A stretch of 64,000 nucleotides of DNA from Stichopus chloronotus (taxonomy: Eukaryota > Echinodermata > Holothuroidea > Aspidochirotida > Stichopodidae). The stretch is taken from positions 24,801,106-24,865,105 of the forward strand of contig CM037842.1 of the NCBI GenBank assembly GCA_021234535.1. The letters are read 5' to 3'. Shown in pieces: positions 39,236 to 52,587 of this stretch. The position numbers were made by a program, and so were the translations under genes. Within the stretch, counting starts at the first letter, position 1, and every line of letters begins with the position of its first letter. The notes under the pieces were generated by a model, which saw nothing but the letters and a program-made list of their open reading frames with translations, was not told the origin of the DNA and did not search any database.

Positions 39236-39592
39236 TCCTTGGTTTGTGTGGTGCCAAACTGGCGATGCAGTGATATGTTGACGGGACTCACCCCCCCCCC
39301 CCCCCCCTTTCCAAAAAAATTCTCACTGTGTAACTGATCGCGCTCCGCTACACGTGGTTTGACGTAGTGAAAGTGTGCAATTGCTAAGTTATTATTTGTT
39401 TAAATTGTTTTCATAGATATAGTTTCCTCGATTATCCATTGAGTCATGTTCGGAAACAATGTGTTAGACCACAGCCCTCGCTGTACCACCACCAACCCCG
39501 ACCCCTACCCCCACCCTTTTTTTTTCCAGTGGTGCGTGGTGTATACTCGATAAGGACAAACCGGAGGCCCTGCGTCAATGAATTTGATAAAC

Positions 39593-39619
39593 CAGGGAGT
39601 TCTTATAACAACTGCCCTG
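39593..39619. repeat. Hairpin palindrome, copy 3
   Basis: CAGGGAGTTCTTATAACAAC followed by TGCCCTG. One mismatch in the stem compared with copies 1 and 2. Confidence 0.75.
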
Positions 39620-39674
39620 AATAAACGCAGGTTACCGATTGAATACCTATTGTACTTATTGATGTATCTTGGTA

Positions 39675-39765
39675 CACTGTTCAAAATGTAAATTGCAAAA
39701 TGAAAATTTACCGAAAATAAAAGAAAGAAATACAAAAGGAATACAGAAATGTTCTGGTACTTATG
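39675..39765 (+). mobile_element. MITE-C, left half only
   Basis: Begins CACTGTTCAAAATG after a TA and matches 28335-28420 up to AGAAATGTTCTGGTA. It then stops where a left-truncated MITE-A begins. Confidence 0.75.
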
Positions 39766-39766
39766 G

Positions 39767-40065
39767 TAGAAAATAGCTTTAATCATTGTTAAACCTATCC
39801 AGTCTCATCAATAAATATCTGTAAAAGCTTCACCTCCTCAAAACATTATGCATGTGTTGAGTAACCGAAGATGCATCATTTGAATTTTAAAAAGTTAGGG
39901 GGAACAAATTATCGTTGAGCAACAAATAACTATTTTTTCTGTCTATGAGAAACTTATTTCTTGAAAAGAAGACTACTGTCCTACATCATTTTGAATAATC
40001 TATGACCACAAACTTTGTTTTTAGAAATGTGGTTGTCTTCTGTAAAACAAACGCCTTATTTCCCT
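39767..40065 (+). mobile_element. MITE-A, left-truncated copy
   Basis: Matches the full copies from AAAATAGCTTTAATCATTGTT to the right end CGCCTTATTTCCCT, followed by CTAA in place of TTAA. About 45 bp of its left end are missing. Confidence 0.82.
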
Positions 40066-40694
40066 CTAAGTCTTTTCTTCGTGTAATCTCTGCAGTATTC
40101 TGTAAATGACTCATCTTTTAAGTTGTGAAACTAGTGCTCAGTCCTAAGGTGCTTATTAAGATGTTTCTGTTTCTCAAGATAATCAGGACTCAAAAAGATT
40201 TACAAAATGCAGCAATACATATATATATAGGCCCATATATACTAATGTACCCCTTGCAGGGATATCGACACAGTACATGCTGCTTTAAATCATGCTACGT
40301 CAAGTTTGCAAATTTGTTTGACGTGCTTCTAGTATTATTGAGGGTGATGCCGCCATGATCCATGGATCTGCCTGTCTTAACAATCGCCGGGACGTTTCCA
40401 AGAAAATCACAGTTAATCGTAAACACGTAACAGAACACGCGAAAACAACTTATTTGAAAGGCTGCTCAAGAAAGATAGGTGCTCGAGTCACGTTATATGT
40501 GAATAATTTCGCAGTGCTCTAGACAAAGAGATTCCCACAAGGTTTTGTATACAATAAAAATGATTATTATAGGTGAGATGTAAATACATTCCCGTTCCCC
40601 CCCCCCCCCTCTATAACATCAGCCTTCGTCCCCTCGTTTCACTTCATTCCCAAGGCTCATTCACTATCATTCTCGCTAGTGTGCACCCCCTCCA

Positions 40695-40735
40695 CATACA
40701 CACACACACACACACATACACACACACACACACAT
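40695..40735. repeat. (CA)n microsatellite
   Basis: CA repeat with one TA interruption; leads straight into the minisatellite. Confidence 0.95.
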
Positions 40736-40916
40736 ATATATATATGTATGTATATATATATATTATATGTAGCTGTGTATATATATATATTATACGTAGC
40801 TGTGTATGTATATATATTATATGTAGCTGTGTATGTATATATATTATATGTAGCTGTGTATGTATATATATTATATGTAGCTGTGTATGTATATATATTA
40901 TATGTAGCTGTGTATG

Positions 40917-40947
<31 letters not shown>

Positions 40948-41400
40948 GCTGTGTATGTATATATATTATATGTAGCTGTGTATATATATATATATATATA
41001 TTATATGTAGCTGTGTATGTATATATATTATATGTAGCTGTGTATGTATGTATATATATTATATGTAGCTGTGTATGTGTATGTATATATATTATATGTA
41101 GCTGTGTATGTATGCATATATATTATATGTAGCTGTGTATGTATGTATATATATTATATGTAGCTGTGTATGTATATGTATTATATGTAGCTGTGTATGT
41201 ATATATATTATATGTAGCTGTGTATGTATGTATATATATTATATGTAGCTGTGTATGTATATATATTATATGTAGCTGTGTATGTATATATATTATATGT
41301 AGCTGTGTATGTATGTATATATATATTATATGTAGCTGTGTATGTATATATATTATATGTAGCTGTGTATGCATATATATTATATGTAGCGGTGTACCAT
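40736..41400. repeat. AT-rich minisatellite, about 22 copies of a roughly 27-bp unit
   Basis: Each unit holds the core ATATGTAGCTGTG followed by TATGTATATATAT. I count 22 cores. The most common unit is 27 bp; longer ones differ by inserted TA or TATG steps. Because 27 is a multiple of three, long open frames appear on both strands; they encode repeats of YVAVYVYIL-type peptides and should not be taken as genes. The last core has GTAGCGGTG. Confidence 0.95.
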
Positions 41401-44400
41401 AATAGCTCCGTAGTGATTTACATTGCAGTGGCTTGCCGAAACAGAACAAGGACGTTAATGGGGAATGCACTGAATACCTTTCTCCCGGCATCCCCCCCCC
41501 CCCCCCCTTGCCTTGGTAAATCATTTGAAAAAAAAATGGCAAACAAATCAATGCATTTTCCTGCAGTTACTCTGGTATATATTTTAGTGATAGATCTAAT
41601 TTTCGGTGGGCTTCCAAGAATCATAACTCAACCGGCCGACGTCTGTTGCAAAATGACCCGATGTCTGTGTATTCATGTTCGTGCAACTCTTTGGCATATA
41701 CACAAATAACACTTCTGACGTATCTGTGTCATACATAAATCGAATGAAATCATAAAAGTTTGTAATTTTGTCGTCTGCCAGAAGTTGCTGAGAAAAGTCT
41801 CATAGACATACAAAACAGCAAGTCAACAACTTTCTGTCTGCTCCGAGTCTAAGTTCTGGTTTAGATACCGTGGGTTCACCTGAAACAGCTAGAACTTTTG
41901 AAACGGTCTACTCACTCAGTACGACTACGAGGTAGAAGTTGTACGGTTCAACTTTTGGTTATGAATTATGCATGAGTCTATCGCGGCTATTTGTTGTAAA
42001 AATAAGGCACAATTTCAATATCTTTAGGCCCATGTGGGTTTTTGCTTAACGTGTGGAATACGTCGGTGTCGGATTGTCATTGGTTATTCCTCGTTTAGTG
42101 TATGACAGCAGTTTCGGGATCGTCTGGTCTATTCCGATGCTGTTAACCTGTTAATCTACATAACCGCTTGGTCTACCTTTATCTACCGTCATATTCGCAT
42201 GTGGTCCATGCACCGTAGTTATATACGTCGTTCGTTCTCGTTTTCTAACGTTCGTTCTGCATTATATCAACCGTGAATTGGCCTAAGCTAATTCTAACTT
42301 ATGATTGTTTTCCATGTGATTAAACCCATTCATTGGCGTCCATTTGATTTTCAAAGTGTGTGTGTGCGTGTGTGTGACCTAAACGCCTCACCATCAGGAC
42401 TTTTCATCGAAGGTAGGGGGGGGGGGGGTGTTGATTGACTGAAGCCAATGGCAATGGGTTGCAGGGGACTGAGCAGTATGTGACGCCATCCAAGAGGAGC
42501 GCCACCAGTTGGTTGGCTCGCATCGTGCACAGAATTTTTTTCAGTAAAACTGACGCCACTCCACATGCAGATTGTGGAAAATGGCACTTTCCAGCCTCTC
42601 TGGGATTGAAAATTTCAGTTACTTTTCTTCACTCCTGGACTTAACGGTTGGACTATTTCATTCTTCGTATATACAGCCTGTTATAATGTTTGTAAACATG
42701 CCTGGAAAATCTGTAGAGTGCTATGAAACAATACGCACGGTACACGATGCAAATTCCATGAAGGGCGAATGGCCCCTTCTGATTGGGATTCTACAGCCAA
42801 AAGTGTCTGATTTTATACCACCTTCAGTTGGAAAACTCCCTGACCTGAATCTTAAGCATTCATACAAGCCTATTGGAATAAACTAATAACAATAACTAAA
42901 ATGTGCAAAATTAAATATTTTAACACCCTTTTTATCTTTTCTCTTAAAGTAGACAACTAGCGTGACGGCGATATGTATCATTCCATTGTCAGTGATCGCC
43001 AAAGATCATGGCCTCATGATACAGAGCGTCCACAGCGTGGGATAAGATTTAGCTCACTATATACTCTCCGGCTGTATCCGAAGATAACAGTGTAGATGTG
43101 AAGGTTAAACTTATGCATATCGCGCACGTATTATCATTACAAAAGTTCAATTATCTTGTTTATCACGGGCTAATTACTTCATTTGCACTTCTGGGGGGAA
43201 GTGACGCGCGTAAAGACGATAGCTCTATTGTTTACATTGACTTTTGGCCTACATCTTTTGGCCGGGGGGCACTTATTTTGACAAAATTGCAGGGATTTGA
43301 AAAAAAAAAAGGCAGCGAGATGGTCTGTAATTAAAAATGGGGGTGGGGGGGGGGTGGGGGAAGATTTAGGGCACGTAGAAAGCAATTGTTTAATACGTAT
43401 CGCTTAGAGCAAGATATTGCGTTTGCTTTACAGCATTTTTTTTCTACCGTTTTTCTGAGTTCAATGTTTATGGACACAAAAGTAATGGATCATTCAAAAC
43501 AAAGTAGGATGGTAGCCTTCTTTTCAAGAAATCAGTCTCACAGACAGAAGTGTTTTTTTTTTGTTAGTTGATCGAGAGCAACCTGTTCTCAATCTTCAAA
43601 AATGCAGCTCATGAGCTCAGTTTCCTTGAAGATTCATCTTATACATGTTGGGGAGATGAAGCTACCGTTTTGCTGATGCAAGTTATTGGTGAGACTTCAT
43701 GGTGGGAGCTGTCGGGGGTTAGCGACGATTAAACCTATTTTTCTTTGAGCGCCATGTTGGTGTATTTTTAACTCAATATTTCCCTTTAAACGGAATTCAA
43801 CCAACCGAGCTGACTTGACTTGGATGAGGCCCGTTACCACCCGGACTGATGACAGGGAGAGGGTCGGGGTGGGGTGTGACGGAAAAGATGTAGAAGGCCC
43901 AGATATTTGAAGCTCCTAAAAATACGTTCATTAGCTGTTGGCGTTTCTCGTCTTCCTGGCGGAATTCGGAATGCTCAGCCCTCCTCCATCCTTGGGTAGA
44001 ATTTGTTGGACCAGGGAAGTTCGGCGCGGCGAATCCTTAAACGCACTACATGTTGTTTCAATTTTCTAAGTAGGGCTTACTTTATTCCTTCCATATTCCA
44101 TATCTCATAATCCAGTCTGACCATATATAGTTTTGCTCCCTGTCTTCTGCAGCGGTGGGTCGTCGAGCCTGGTTCTGCCTCAACTTCGCACCAGTAGGAA
44201 TGGATGATCAGTTTACCCCATGAATTGTCTTTACAACATTGTTATGCTCAGTTAAAGTATATTACGTAATATGATAAGCTAATAACCTAGAATGACGGGT
44301 GTGATGAGAAGTGGCATATCACTGGGAAATAAGTCTGCTGGTCTACACCACCCTGCTTTGATCGTCACCGGCAGCCTGAGGTATATTCATTTATACTCAG

Positions 44401-45285
44401 TGTTTGACTACTCCCCCAATATGTTTTTTTATTACCAATGTACAATTACAGTTAAAAAAAAAGCTAAGCAAACATTTGAACTTGTTATAAATATATGTTT
44501 GCCATGTCAAACAAAATGTACAGTATCGCTAAAATGCTCTGAAAATACTTGTAATAGATAAATTTACTTATCCTACCATCATTTACTAAAAATAATGATG
44601 CACAATGTTTTAACTAGATTTAATTGTGATATATTCAGACTGTTTTCACTTTCAAGTTGAGCCTGTCTCTTTTCCTTCTAACGTTTTTGTTTCCTTGTTA
44701 TTTTTTTTTACTGGTTGGGAGAGCATATGCAGTCCACACCCCACTTTTCTTGGCTATTGTTTCGTCATTTCTAAATATGGCTGTCACATTACGACATCGA
44801 AAACAATAATATATCGACTTTCACCACTGCCCGTACCGTAACCATGTGTTACTTCAGTGGCGGTTGTGCATCGGGTTGGGACTTTCCATTTGTTTAACAG
44901 TGACTGCATATAGGCGCATTAGGTATCTGATTTTACTGTAAAGCCTAAAGAAAAATTGTCGGTCGACTACATCATAGAACAGACGATTCCCACCATATCA
45001 AAATGCTTGTACATAAAACCAGTTGTGCGCAACTCTGTTTTGTTTGAAGAAGTATGTCAGTTTGGAAGTCTGTAGTTTCTGCTTTTATATTACCAATGAA
45101 CTTTGATCTAAGTATACGTGGCCATGATGTTTACATAAATTTTATCACAGGGCTTGTAAATTGTACTACATCGTTTACATTACACGGTCATACATACGCT
45201 ATCATATTTGACAATATAGCAGCATCAATCAACATGGTACGATATTATCTGCGGGAGTCTCATCGTAGTGCATTTTAACTCTGTG
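41401..45285. other. Non-coding, no gene seen
   Basis: C16 run at 41492-41507, G12 run at about 42417-42428, a short TG repeat at 42355-42376, and a G-rich patch at about 43339-43360. No recognisable gene. Confidence 0.5.
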
Positions 45286-45420
45286 ATTGGTTCTTGATAT
45301 CGTCATCTAATACATATTTATTTGGGTCGCTTATCATCCAATCAGTTTAGTCGACGTTTCTGTTTGACGAACTAATCGTTCTGACGTAAATTGAAATTAC
45401 TACTCTTGACCAATCAGATG
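45286..45420 (+). promoter_or_regulatory. Candidate promoter: three CCAAT boxes and a CRE-like site
   Basis: ATTGG (reverse CCAAT) at 45286-45290, CCAATCAG at 45338-45345 and CCAATCAG at 45410-45417 lie within 130 bp. TGACGTAA, a CRE/ATF-like site, is at 45382-45389. Clustered CCAATCAG boxes are typical NF-Y sites in animal promoters. The position fits a start site a little downstream for the exon chain on the + strand. No clear TATA box. Confidence 0.45.
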
Positions 45421-45439
45421 AGAGTAAGAGTTGACCTTT

Positions 45440-45790
45440 TCCTCAGTAAAGATTTATGAATGAAAATTTTGCAATAGTAGGTTCGTGCTGCTGATATCCC
45501 GCAAAGCTGAGTTATGGTTGTCCACGAATATGTCTGTATGTAAATACACGTAGTAAGTGTAGGTAGTTGAGCGGTAGTGAATTACATTGGCGTAGTGCGG
45601 GATTCTGACGGTCGGGTTATCCTACATATTCAACTAAAACTGGAAGAAATTATCGTTGAAATTGTGTGTCAGCGAAAACAGCTTTCAGCAATGTCCGACT
45701 GAAAGCCTTCCGATATCGTCAGAAAGGATCCAAAGGCTGGTCTCTCGTTTTCTTCCGGTAAAATTCTGATTTGGATAGTTCGTTACATCA
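45440..45790 (+). other. Possible non-coding first exon of the candidate gene
   Basis: The 3' limit is set by CATCA|GTAAGT (donor at 45791-45796). The 5' limit is a guess placed after the CCAAT cluster. There is no long open frame, as expected for 5' untranslated sequence. Assigning it to the same gene as 48397 is inference. Confidence 0.3.
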
Positions 45791-48396
45791 GTAAGTAGCC
45801 TACTTTCCTTTGAAGTTTGACTAACGTCAATTACTGTATTAACCTAACATTAATCCTCCGTCATTGGTGTTTACGGGATCGTCTGCTCAGTTTTACTCAA
45901 GTGGGATTTGAAGCTGACTTTGTTGGGACTAAAAGAGTAATGGTATTTAGTAATTCATGGTGGTAATACTAGTACATCTGCTTTGACTAGTTGAAGGGCT
46001 ATTAGAGTCATAATCAATGTCACGGCTAATTAGCTACCGACGGGTTCAAGGCGGATACTCCTTACACTTTTTAATAACGTTGATGTCGTTAGAACTTAAT
46101 GTAAATCATGATTTAGGCCTAACGTTATGCAATTGCAGAAGGGATTAAATAGCATAGCACTGCAGTACTATTACAAGTAAGCTTAATGGATTAGTGAAAA
46201 CAAGTGAGTGAGACTTGGCAAATCGCTGTAATGGCTTAAACTAAGACAAACTTAACTTGAACCATTAATGCATCATAACTAGGCTGCGCATCATACTGGA
46301 TCCCCATTTGGTGATTGACGTAATGGACGTGTACATGGCAAGGTTATGAGTGTCGGAACATAGGGGTGTCAGAATATAAGAGCGTCAGAACACGGGGGTG
46401 TCGGAACGTAGGGCTGTAACCGTATGGTTCGTAGGCCTACAGATGTCCTTTTAAGGAGGGGTTGGGCTAGGATAAAGCCAATCAGTTTCCTAACAATTTG
46501 AATACATTTATTATGCAAATGCTTACGACATAGGCCCATCTTCAGTGAGAACTAGCCTACTTGCTAACTTGATTGTCACAATGCTCATTTGATTAGGACC
46601 CCTGGACATTACACTGACGAAGCTGACCAAAATGCCGAAGGGGAATATTTTTAGTTCTAAATGTTTGTATTTATGGCATTGTTTTATTGTTATTCCAAAT
46701 AATATACTAACAAAGGAAAAGAAAAACAAATTTCTTTAGAATTTAAGTTTCATCCGTAACTAATGTGTTTGAATTTAAACTGTTTATGTAGCTTGGAAGA
46801 CTAACGCCACAAATATAATGTCATACATTTCTCTAATTGCATGGTCAAATTTGACCATTTTAGTGGGCATTTTTAAGATTCTCATTTCAATGGAAAGTTA
46901 AGTAGGCAGGGCTTCTGCCAAGGGGGGAAAGGGTGGTGACAAATCCCCCTTATGAAATTAGGGGGATAACCCCCCTTTTTTTGCTAGGTATAAGTTTTCT
47001 AGGGTACAGCTTGGAGATTATTCCTCCAAATAACTTATTGATGGCTTTAAATCAAATAAATTAAAAACAATGTATATTCTGTCTACCCTGGACCTAGTCT
47101 TGGTCAAGACTTAGTGAATCTTTCCCCTTTTCCTGTCCACATTCCAACAACGCCTGTTATTACTGCTACTCCCTTGTACGGCCCCTTCTGTTCTGAACTG
47201 TTGTCCTAGGGTTGCTTTCCGTCACTAAGTCTTGGATAACTCCTTTGTTGTGGGTGTGTACATAGTGAAATGAGACACAGCCCATACGTTCACTGTTCAT
47301 ATCCACGCTGTGTCAATCACATACTGTCAACGTGCAATGCACAGTAAAATTGGTCTGAGCTAGACACGTCTTGACATGATGCGTGGATTGTAATGTGCCA
47401 CGTCATAATGAATAATGAAAATGGCATGATTTCAATAAAAATCATAAACACGCTGTGAGGAATCTTACAAGACGATGGTTGGGCAGTGATCGACTCTTAG
47501 TTATAGCGTAGTGAGACGCGTGCTGTATGAATGAGTTAGTAGAACTGTATGGGATGTGTAAAGGAAGGAGAAAATACTACCATCGTCTTAACACAAGACT
47601 ACCCTGGACCCTGCAAGGGACCCTATCGCGGACCCTTGACCCCACACGGATGTTGTCTTCAGCAGCATTTGGTACCCCCCTTTTTTACAATCCTGGCAGA
47701 AACCCTGGTAGGCCTAGGGATAGTAATGATGCTGTCCTTCTATGCCCCCCACATCAATGCCTTGCGATATGTACCATATGTAATACTACATGCAGTGCAT
47801 CATACATGTGCCCACTGTATGCCGCAGTTTACCTCACTGACTGCACTACAAGACCATAGCTACGGGGATGATGAACTGTACCCCCCCCCAACAAAAATGA
47901 TATCTAACAAGGATGCATTATCCAATACAATATATAGGCATATCTATCTAGAATTATGGTTGTGCTGTGGCCCCATTAAATTGCATCTGGGCCCCTATGC
48001 AAGTGCAAAATATACCCCTCCTCCATATGGCAGTCAAAAATTTGTGCCCCCTCTCCCACCACCTGAAAGCTACAATTCTGACTGTGGACATGCTGTACCA
48101 AGCTGTACTGTCCCATAGTATGCATCACTGCACATACTGTCCTGCTACATCTAACGTAGGCCTATGTATACAGGTTACCAAAGATCACTGTACAGTAATG
48201 TCAAGCCCATTACTAAGTGTTTTGTTTTTTCTGACATTTAATATTGGCACTTTATTGCATTTTCCTGCACTTCATATGGCTAAACTGCACTACTGTATAC
48301 AGTAGCCATATTACTGTATCTTTACAAAGTGTGTAGTGTGGTGTTTGACAGTAAATCCTGTTATTATTTTCGTACTTCTCACTTCCACATAAACAG

Positions 48397-48521
48397 AGTC
48401 TTTCAAGCTTTGTCTGATGTCAAACATGGTGGTCAGAATGACTGAGGACTGGGCAGTACCAGATGCCACATATCAACAACAGTGTGATGCCTACATGAAT
48501 AACAACCATGGCAGTTGTATG
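48397..48521 (+). CDS. Candidate gene, exon with start codon (unrecognised protein)
   Basis: A pyrimidine-rich stretch and AAACAG precede the exon (a second AG two bases on is also possible). The donor is ATG|GTGAGT at 48522. In-frame ATGs lie at 48417, 48426 and 48438. The one at 48426 has the best context (A at -3, G at +4). From 48417 there are 35 codons to the donor, phase 0, with TEDWAVPDATYQQQ and an asparagine-rich NNNHGSC end. The composition is protein-like, unlike chance frames here. It joins in phase with 57663-57710. I do not recognise the family. Confidence 0.5.
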
Positions 48522-51500
48522 GTGAGTGAATCCCTCTTTGATACATAACCTGGCTCCTTGGTTATTCCCTAACCCCACCTTATGAGAGTATCCCTGGGAA
48601 CTATTTGTGGGGAATTCTGGGTTGTTGACTTTATTACTTAAGTCATGCAGCCAATTTTGTCCAATCCTGTCATCTTACTGTATATTACTGTACATCAGGG
48701 TATTTGCTTCTTTCGGTTCTAGTAGTAAAGTCAACATTCCTGTATGTGTACTTAAGATTTAAGAACAATTGGTCATATTGTTTTATTTGGAACCTGGTTA
48801 GAGGTGACCACTGCTTGATAAAATTAAATCCTTTGTTTGAGAGTTGCTAAACTGATGGTACAGCTATGGGAGAGGGTTACTTTTTTTTAAATAGAAATGA
48901 ATGCACTTGTATGTGATTTTGTACCACATATGCCACACATGTGTGCAACCCTGAAGTTACTTTTCCTCTCATAAAAATTTGTATTTCTAGGTATAAAGTT
49001 TACTTGATTAACAATTTTTTCGACCTGCCCTCCTTTGGGTGCCCATGCCATGGTCCCATTGGACCCCTTGGATCCACGCAGTGGAACTGACTGCACGTTT
49101 GCATTGGAGCAAGGATTAGTATACTGCTTGAACAGGTTTCTTAATAGCATCATCTCCAGTTTAGTCTTGTGAGAATTAGTCTGCACCCTGGGAGGAAACA
49201 CCTAATGACTGATTTTAAATTCAGAAGTCATGATGCCCCGCGTTACTGCAGCTTTTTCAGTGGGGGGTACGATTCTACCACAAATGGAACATTTTACCGG
49301 ACAATTATGACCAAAAAATTAAAACTCATATGTTGCTAACGTAAGCCTCCTATCATAGGCTGAGTGGAACTCCAGATCTTGTCTAGGAACCCCCTGAACC
49401 AACCCCCTGGCCTGCTCATTGTAGGTATTTAGGAACATGAGGGGGCTCCCACCAAATGTTACAGAAGTCAGGGCCAGTGCCAATGGAGATTTAGGAGGGT
49501 AAACTTACCCCCCCCCATAAATCATACCCCTCCCCGTAACTTGTAAGCGACCCTTCCAGCTGCAATACTGTACATACAGTACCTCCTGGGTGGGTGTATT
49601 GACTCACTTCATACATACTAGGAGAGAAATACAGCTTCTGTTGACGTGTGCAGTATCTACACAGTGTACCATTTCACATACATCAGTCTGGCTTGAACTT
49701 TGCAAAGGGCACCGGCCCAGGCCGCCTCTCAGATGAGTTTTGAGCACAACTTTGTCCTCTAACAAAAACAACAAATTGGAAAAATAAAAAAGATATTTGT
49801 TGTAGCACTCATCTGGCCCTTTGTTCCAATCTTCATACAAGCAGTGGCCACTGAAAGAGTAAGACCCTAATCTAAGCCCATCATGAATGACCAAGAGACA
49901 TGTTGAACCACTCCTTGAGACTCCTTGGGAGGGGGGGGGGGAAGAAGAAAAATAATAATTCTTGGCCTAAGTTGTACTTGTAGCAGAGTAAATCTGCAGA
50001 ATCTGCACTTTAATTGCTCATGTTGAGGTGGGGGCTAGAGTTCCAGTTTATTCCCACACGGTGTAAAAGAACGGCTGTCTTAAAACTAGTTGCTCAAAAA
50101 GTTTTCCTCTTTTGAATCTGAGAAACTACCGGTCCATCCTACCTGTCCATCCCTCGGTTCTGCATCCTGCATTCTCGCTACGATAACTCGTGAGCCACAC
50201 GTGTAAAAAGAGAGGAAAACCATGTACCTCAACTATGCAGTAATTTTTCAAATTTACTGAAAAACTGCTTCACCTGCCCCGTTTTTATGCAGACACTGAT
50301 CATCTCTCACTACAGTATTGCACAGACACAGCTGGCTTTAATTTTTGGCTCTTGCGGTTTGGAGAGCGTGTGCTGCTATTTTTAGTGACTGTGATTTTTT
50401 CAGAGGGTTTTTACCAGATCACCCACGGTGCTTGCTCTGGTAGCCGTGTGCATGCATGCATCTGTGATGGGGTCTGAAGATCAATCGACAATTTTTTTTT
50501 CCAGTGAACGTTCAGGTGTTTCAACAGTGCTTGCATACAGTTGAGTACTTTAACCCTTTGAAAAATCCAGATAAGAAAGAAATAAAAGCCAACAAAGGCC
50601 ATTGTGCACGACGCTGGTCGTTTATTGTCAAAGTTGACAAGAATCGGAAATGGCTGATATTCAAAAGCCGATTCTTCAAAGAAATTCTAATCTATTTTGA
50701 AGCAAGTCCAATGGCATAAAGTCCAGTAGTTAACAATGGACCAAACAAGACTTCGCTTCCAAGATCATATATACACACTGTTTAGTAGTTTACAATTTTC
50801 ACAACCTTTGTCAGTTGGCGTGAGCAATCCTGCGCTGTGCCTCAGTCGTGCTCAACACAATGAAGTCTGCAAATGCCGACAGCATGTACATCGACACGCT
50901 CGGAGGATCTTGTTTGCTCGGTATTTTCGCCGTGGATGACTCATCATGATAAATTTTAAAAGCCTGTTTCTCAATCGCTGCATGCTGTTATCTGCAGTGG
51001 TGCGAGACCTGTTTAAAGTTTTTTGTGTCTTTTTTTTTTAATCTTTTTTTGTGATTGCGTTTCCAAAATTGAGGCTGACGTCAGCAGTTATCGACTGGGA
51101 TCAAATAGTCACAAACTATAGGCCTATGTATCAATGGTCCCAAAGTGTCAGTGTCAATTGCTCTAGAGATGCAAACTTTAAGAGCTGAGGGTTGTCTCTT
51201 TCAAAGTGTGCTAATCTAGCACACTGTACCATACAACGTGTTAATAACGTGAAGTGGTGCTTACTTGTTTTGAATGGGAAAAGCTAGGTTACAGATAACA
51301 TGGAATTGCAAAATGTGAGGCAATACTCAGAAGTGCTGTGCACTGTAGTCGGCTATTTGCTCAGATGACACCAAATTTGCACAAACTTTTTGTGGTTTCA
51401 ACCTCAGTATACTGTAGCCTGGCATTAAAATGTTAGCACTGAGGCCTACAGCTAGCATAGGCTACCATTCCATATGTCCTGGATGAATGTAATAAACTGA

Positions 51501-52235
51501 AGCATCATATAAATCTGTAGGCCTTGTGCTTTTAGCGCTGATCTTCAGATGCCATGAAGTTCAAAAATCAAATATCTCACAGTATTAATGTTTAACGATG
51601 TACGGCATGCTGGCGAGATACACGTCAGTTTCTGACAGTCTGGGGATGCACTTACATACAACACCTCACAGTTCTGTGCTAGCACAGGACAAGGTATTGT
51701 ACTGACTGAAATTCTGTGCAGTATTTTATAGAGAGACATGTGTGCAGTTTTACAGCATATTATGTTACAGTGAAGGACAGCACGTACAGTGAAATTCTGC
51801 TCAGTCAGTATTAGGTCTTTTCCATCATAGCACAGTGTAATGTAATTTTGCACAATTAGTGCACACTATTGCACAGTATTATTAGCAATACGTTACTGTA
51901 CAGCATAATATTATGTTTGCAGTACACAAAAGTGTGGTGGCTGCATGGGGCCAACCTGGGTCAAATTAAGGCCTGTTCAACCAGAAGCCACTTTCTGTCA
52001 AAAAGTGTCTCCTTGTTTTTTGTGTAACTTTGTATTGAAAAGGAGAGAGTGACAATTTGTCACGTCAGTGTTATATGTTCAAGAATGACATATTGTACCG
52101 ATAACCACCACCACTTTCGCTATAAATGTGGCATCTGGTAATATTTTTGGGGGGGCTTAACAGGCCCTGTTCAGCAGGAAATGGGCACTAAACAGCGCCC
52201 AGTGCCTGTTTTTCACTGTCGCACAGTGCACTCAA

Positions 52236-52587
52236 AGGGAACGTCAGGATGTTTAGAATACACCAACATGGCATTCAAAGAAAACATCTGTAAAGATTGC
52301 TAAACCATTCAGCCTCATCAATAAACAGCCACTAAAGCTTCATCTCCTCAGGTTCAAAAACACTATGCATTAGATGAGTATTAAACGGACCACATCGTTA
52401 GAATAGGGGAAAGTTTGTCTGAACAACACTGTTCTTGGCCAATAAGTGACTGAATTTCTATCCGTGAGAAACATAATTTCTTGTGTTGACCATTGTCCTT
52501 GTTGCGATTAATCTGTCGTTCTGTGTACACAAACATTGGTTTTAAAAATAGGATTGTTTTTTGTTAAAACAATCGCCTTATTTCCCT
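52236..52587 (+). mobile_element. MITE-A, older full-length copy
   Basis: 352 bp, from AGGGAACGTCAGG to CGCCTTATTTCCCT. The flanks TCAA and GTAA are decayed TTAA sites. Internal sequence is collinear with the other copies, with more changes. Confidence 0.82.

Noticed and set aside
40573..41709. Several long open frames on both strands
   Set aside because: They are the minisatellite read in frame because most units are 27 bp.
46612..46645. CTGACGAAG...GAAGGGG resembling a PLE tail
   Set aside because: Helix II cannot form and there is no coding remnant nearby.
47549..48118. 189-codon open frame just before the start-codon exon
   Set aside because: The peptide is rich in P, C, H and Y with no domain pattern; the frame runs through C-rich low-complexity DNA and a second frame overlaps it. 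Better explained as chance.
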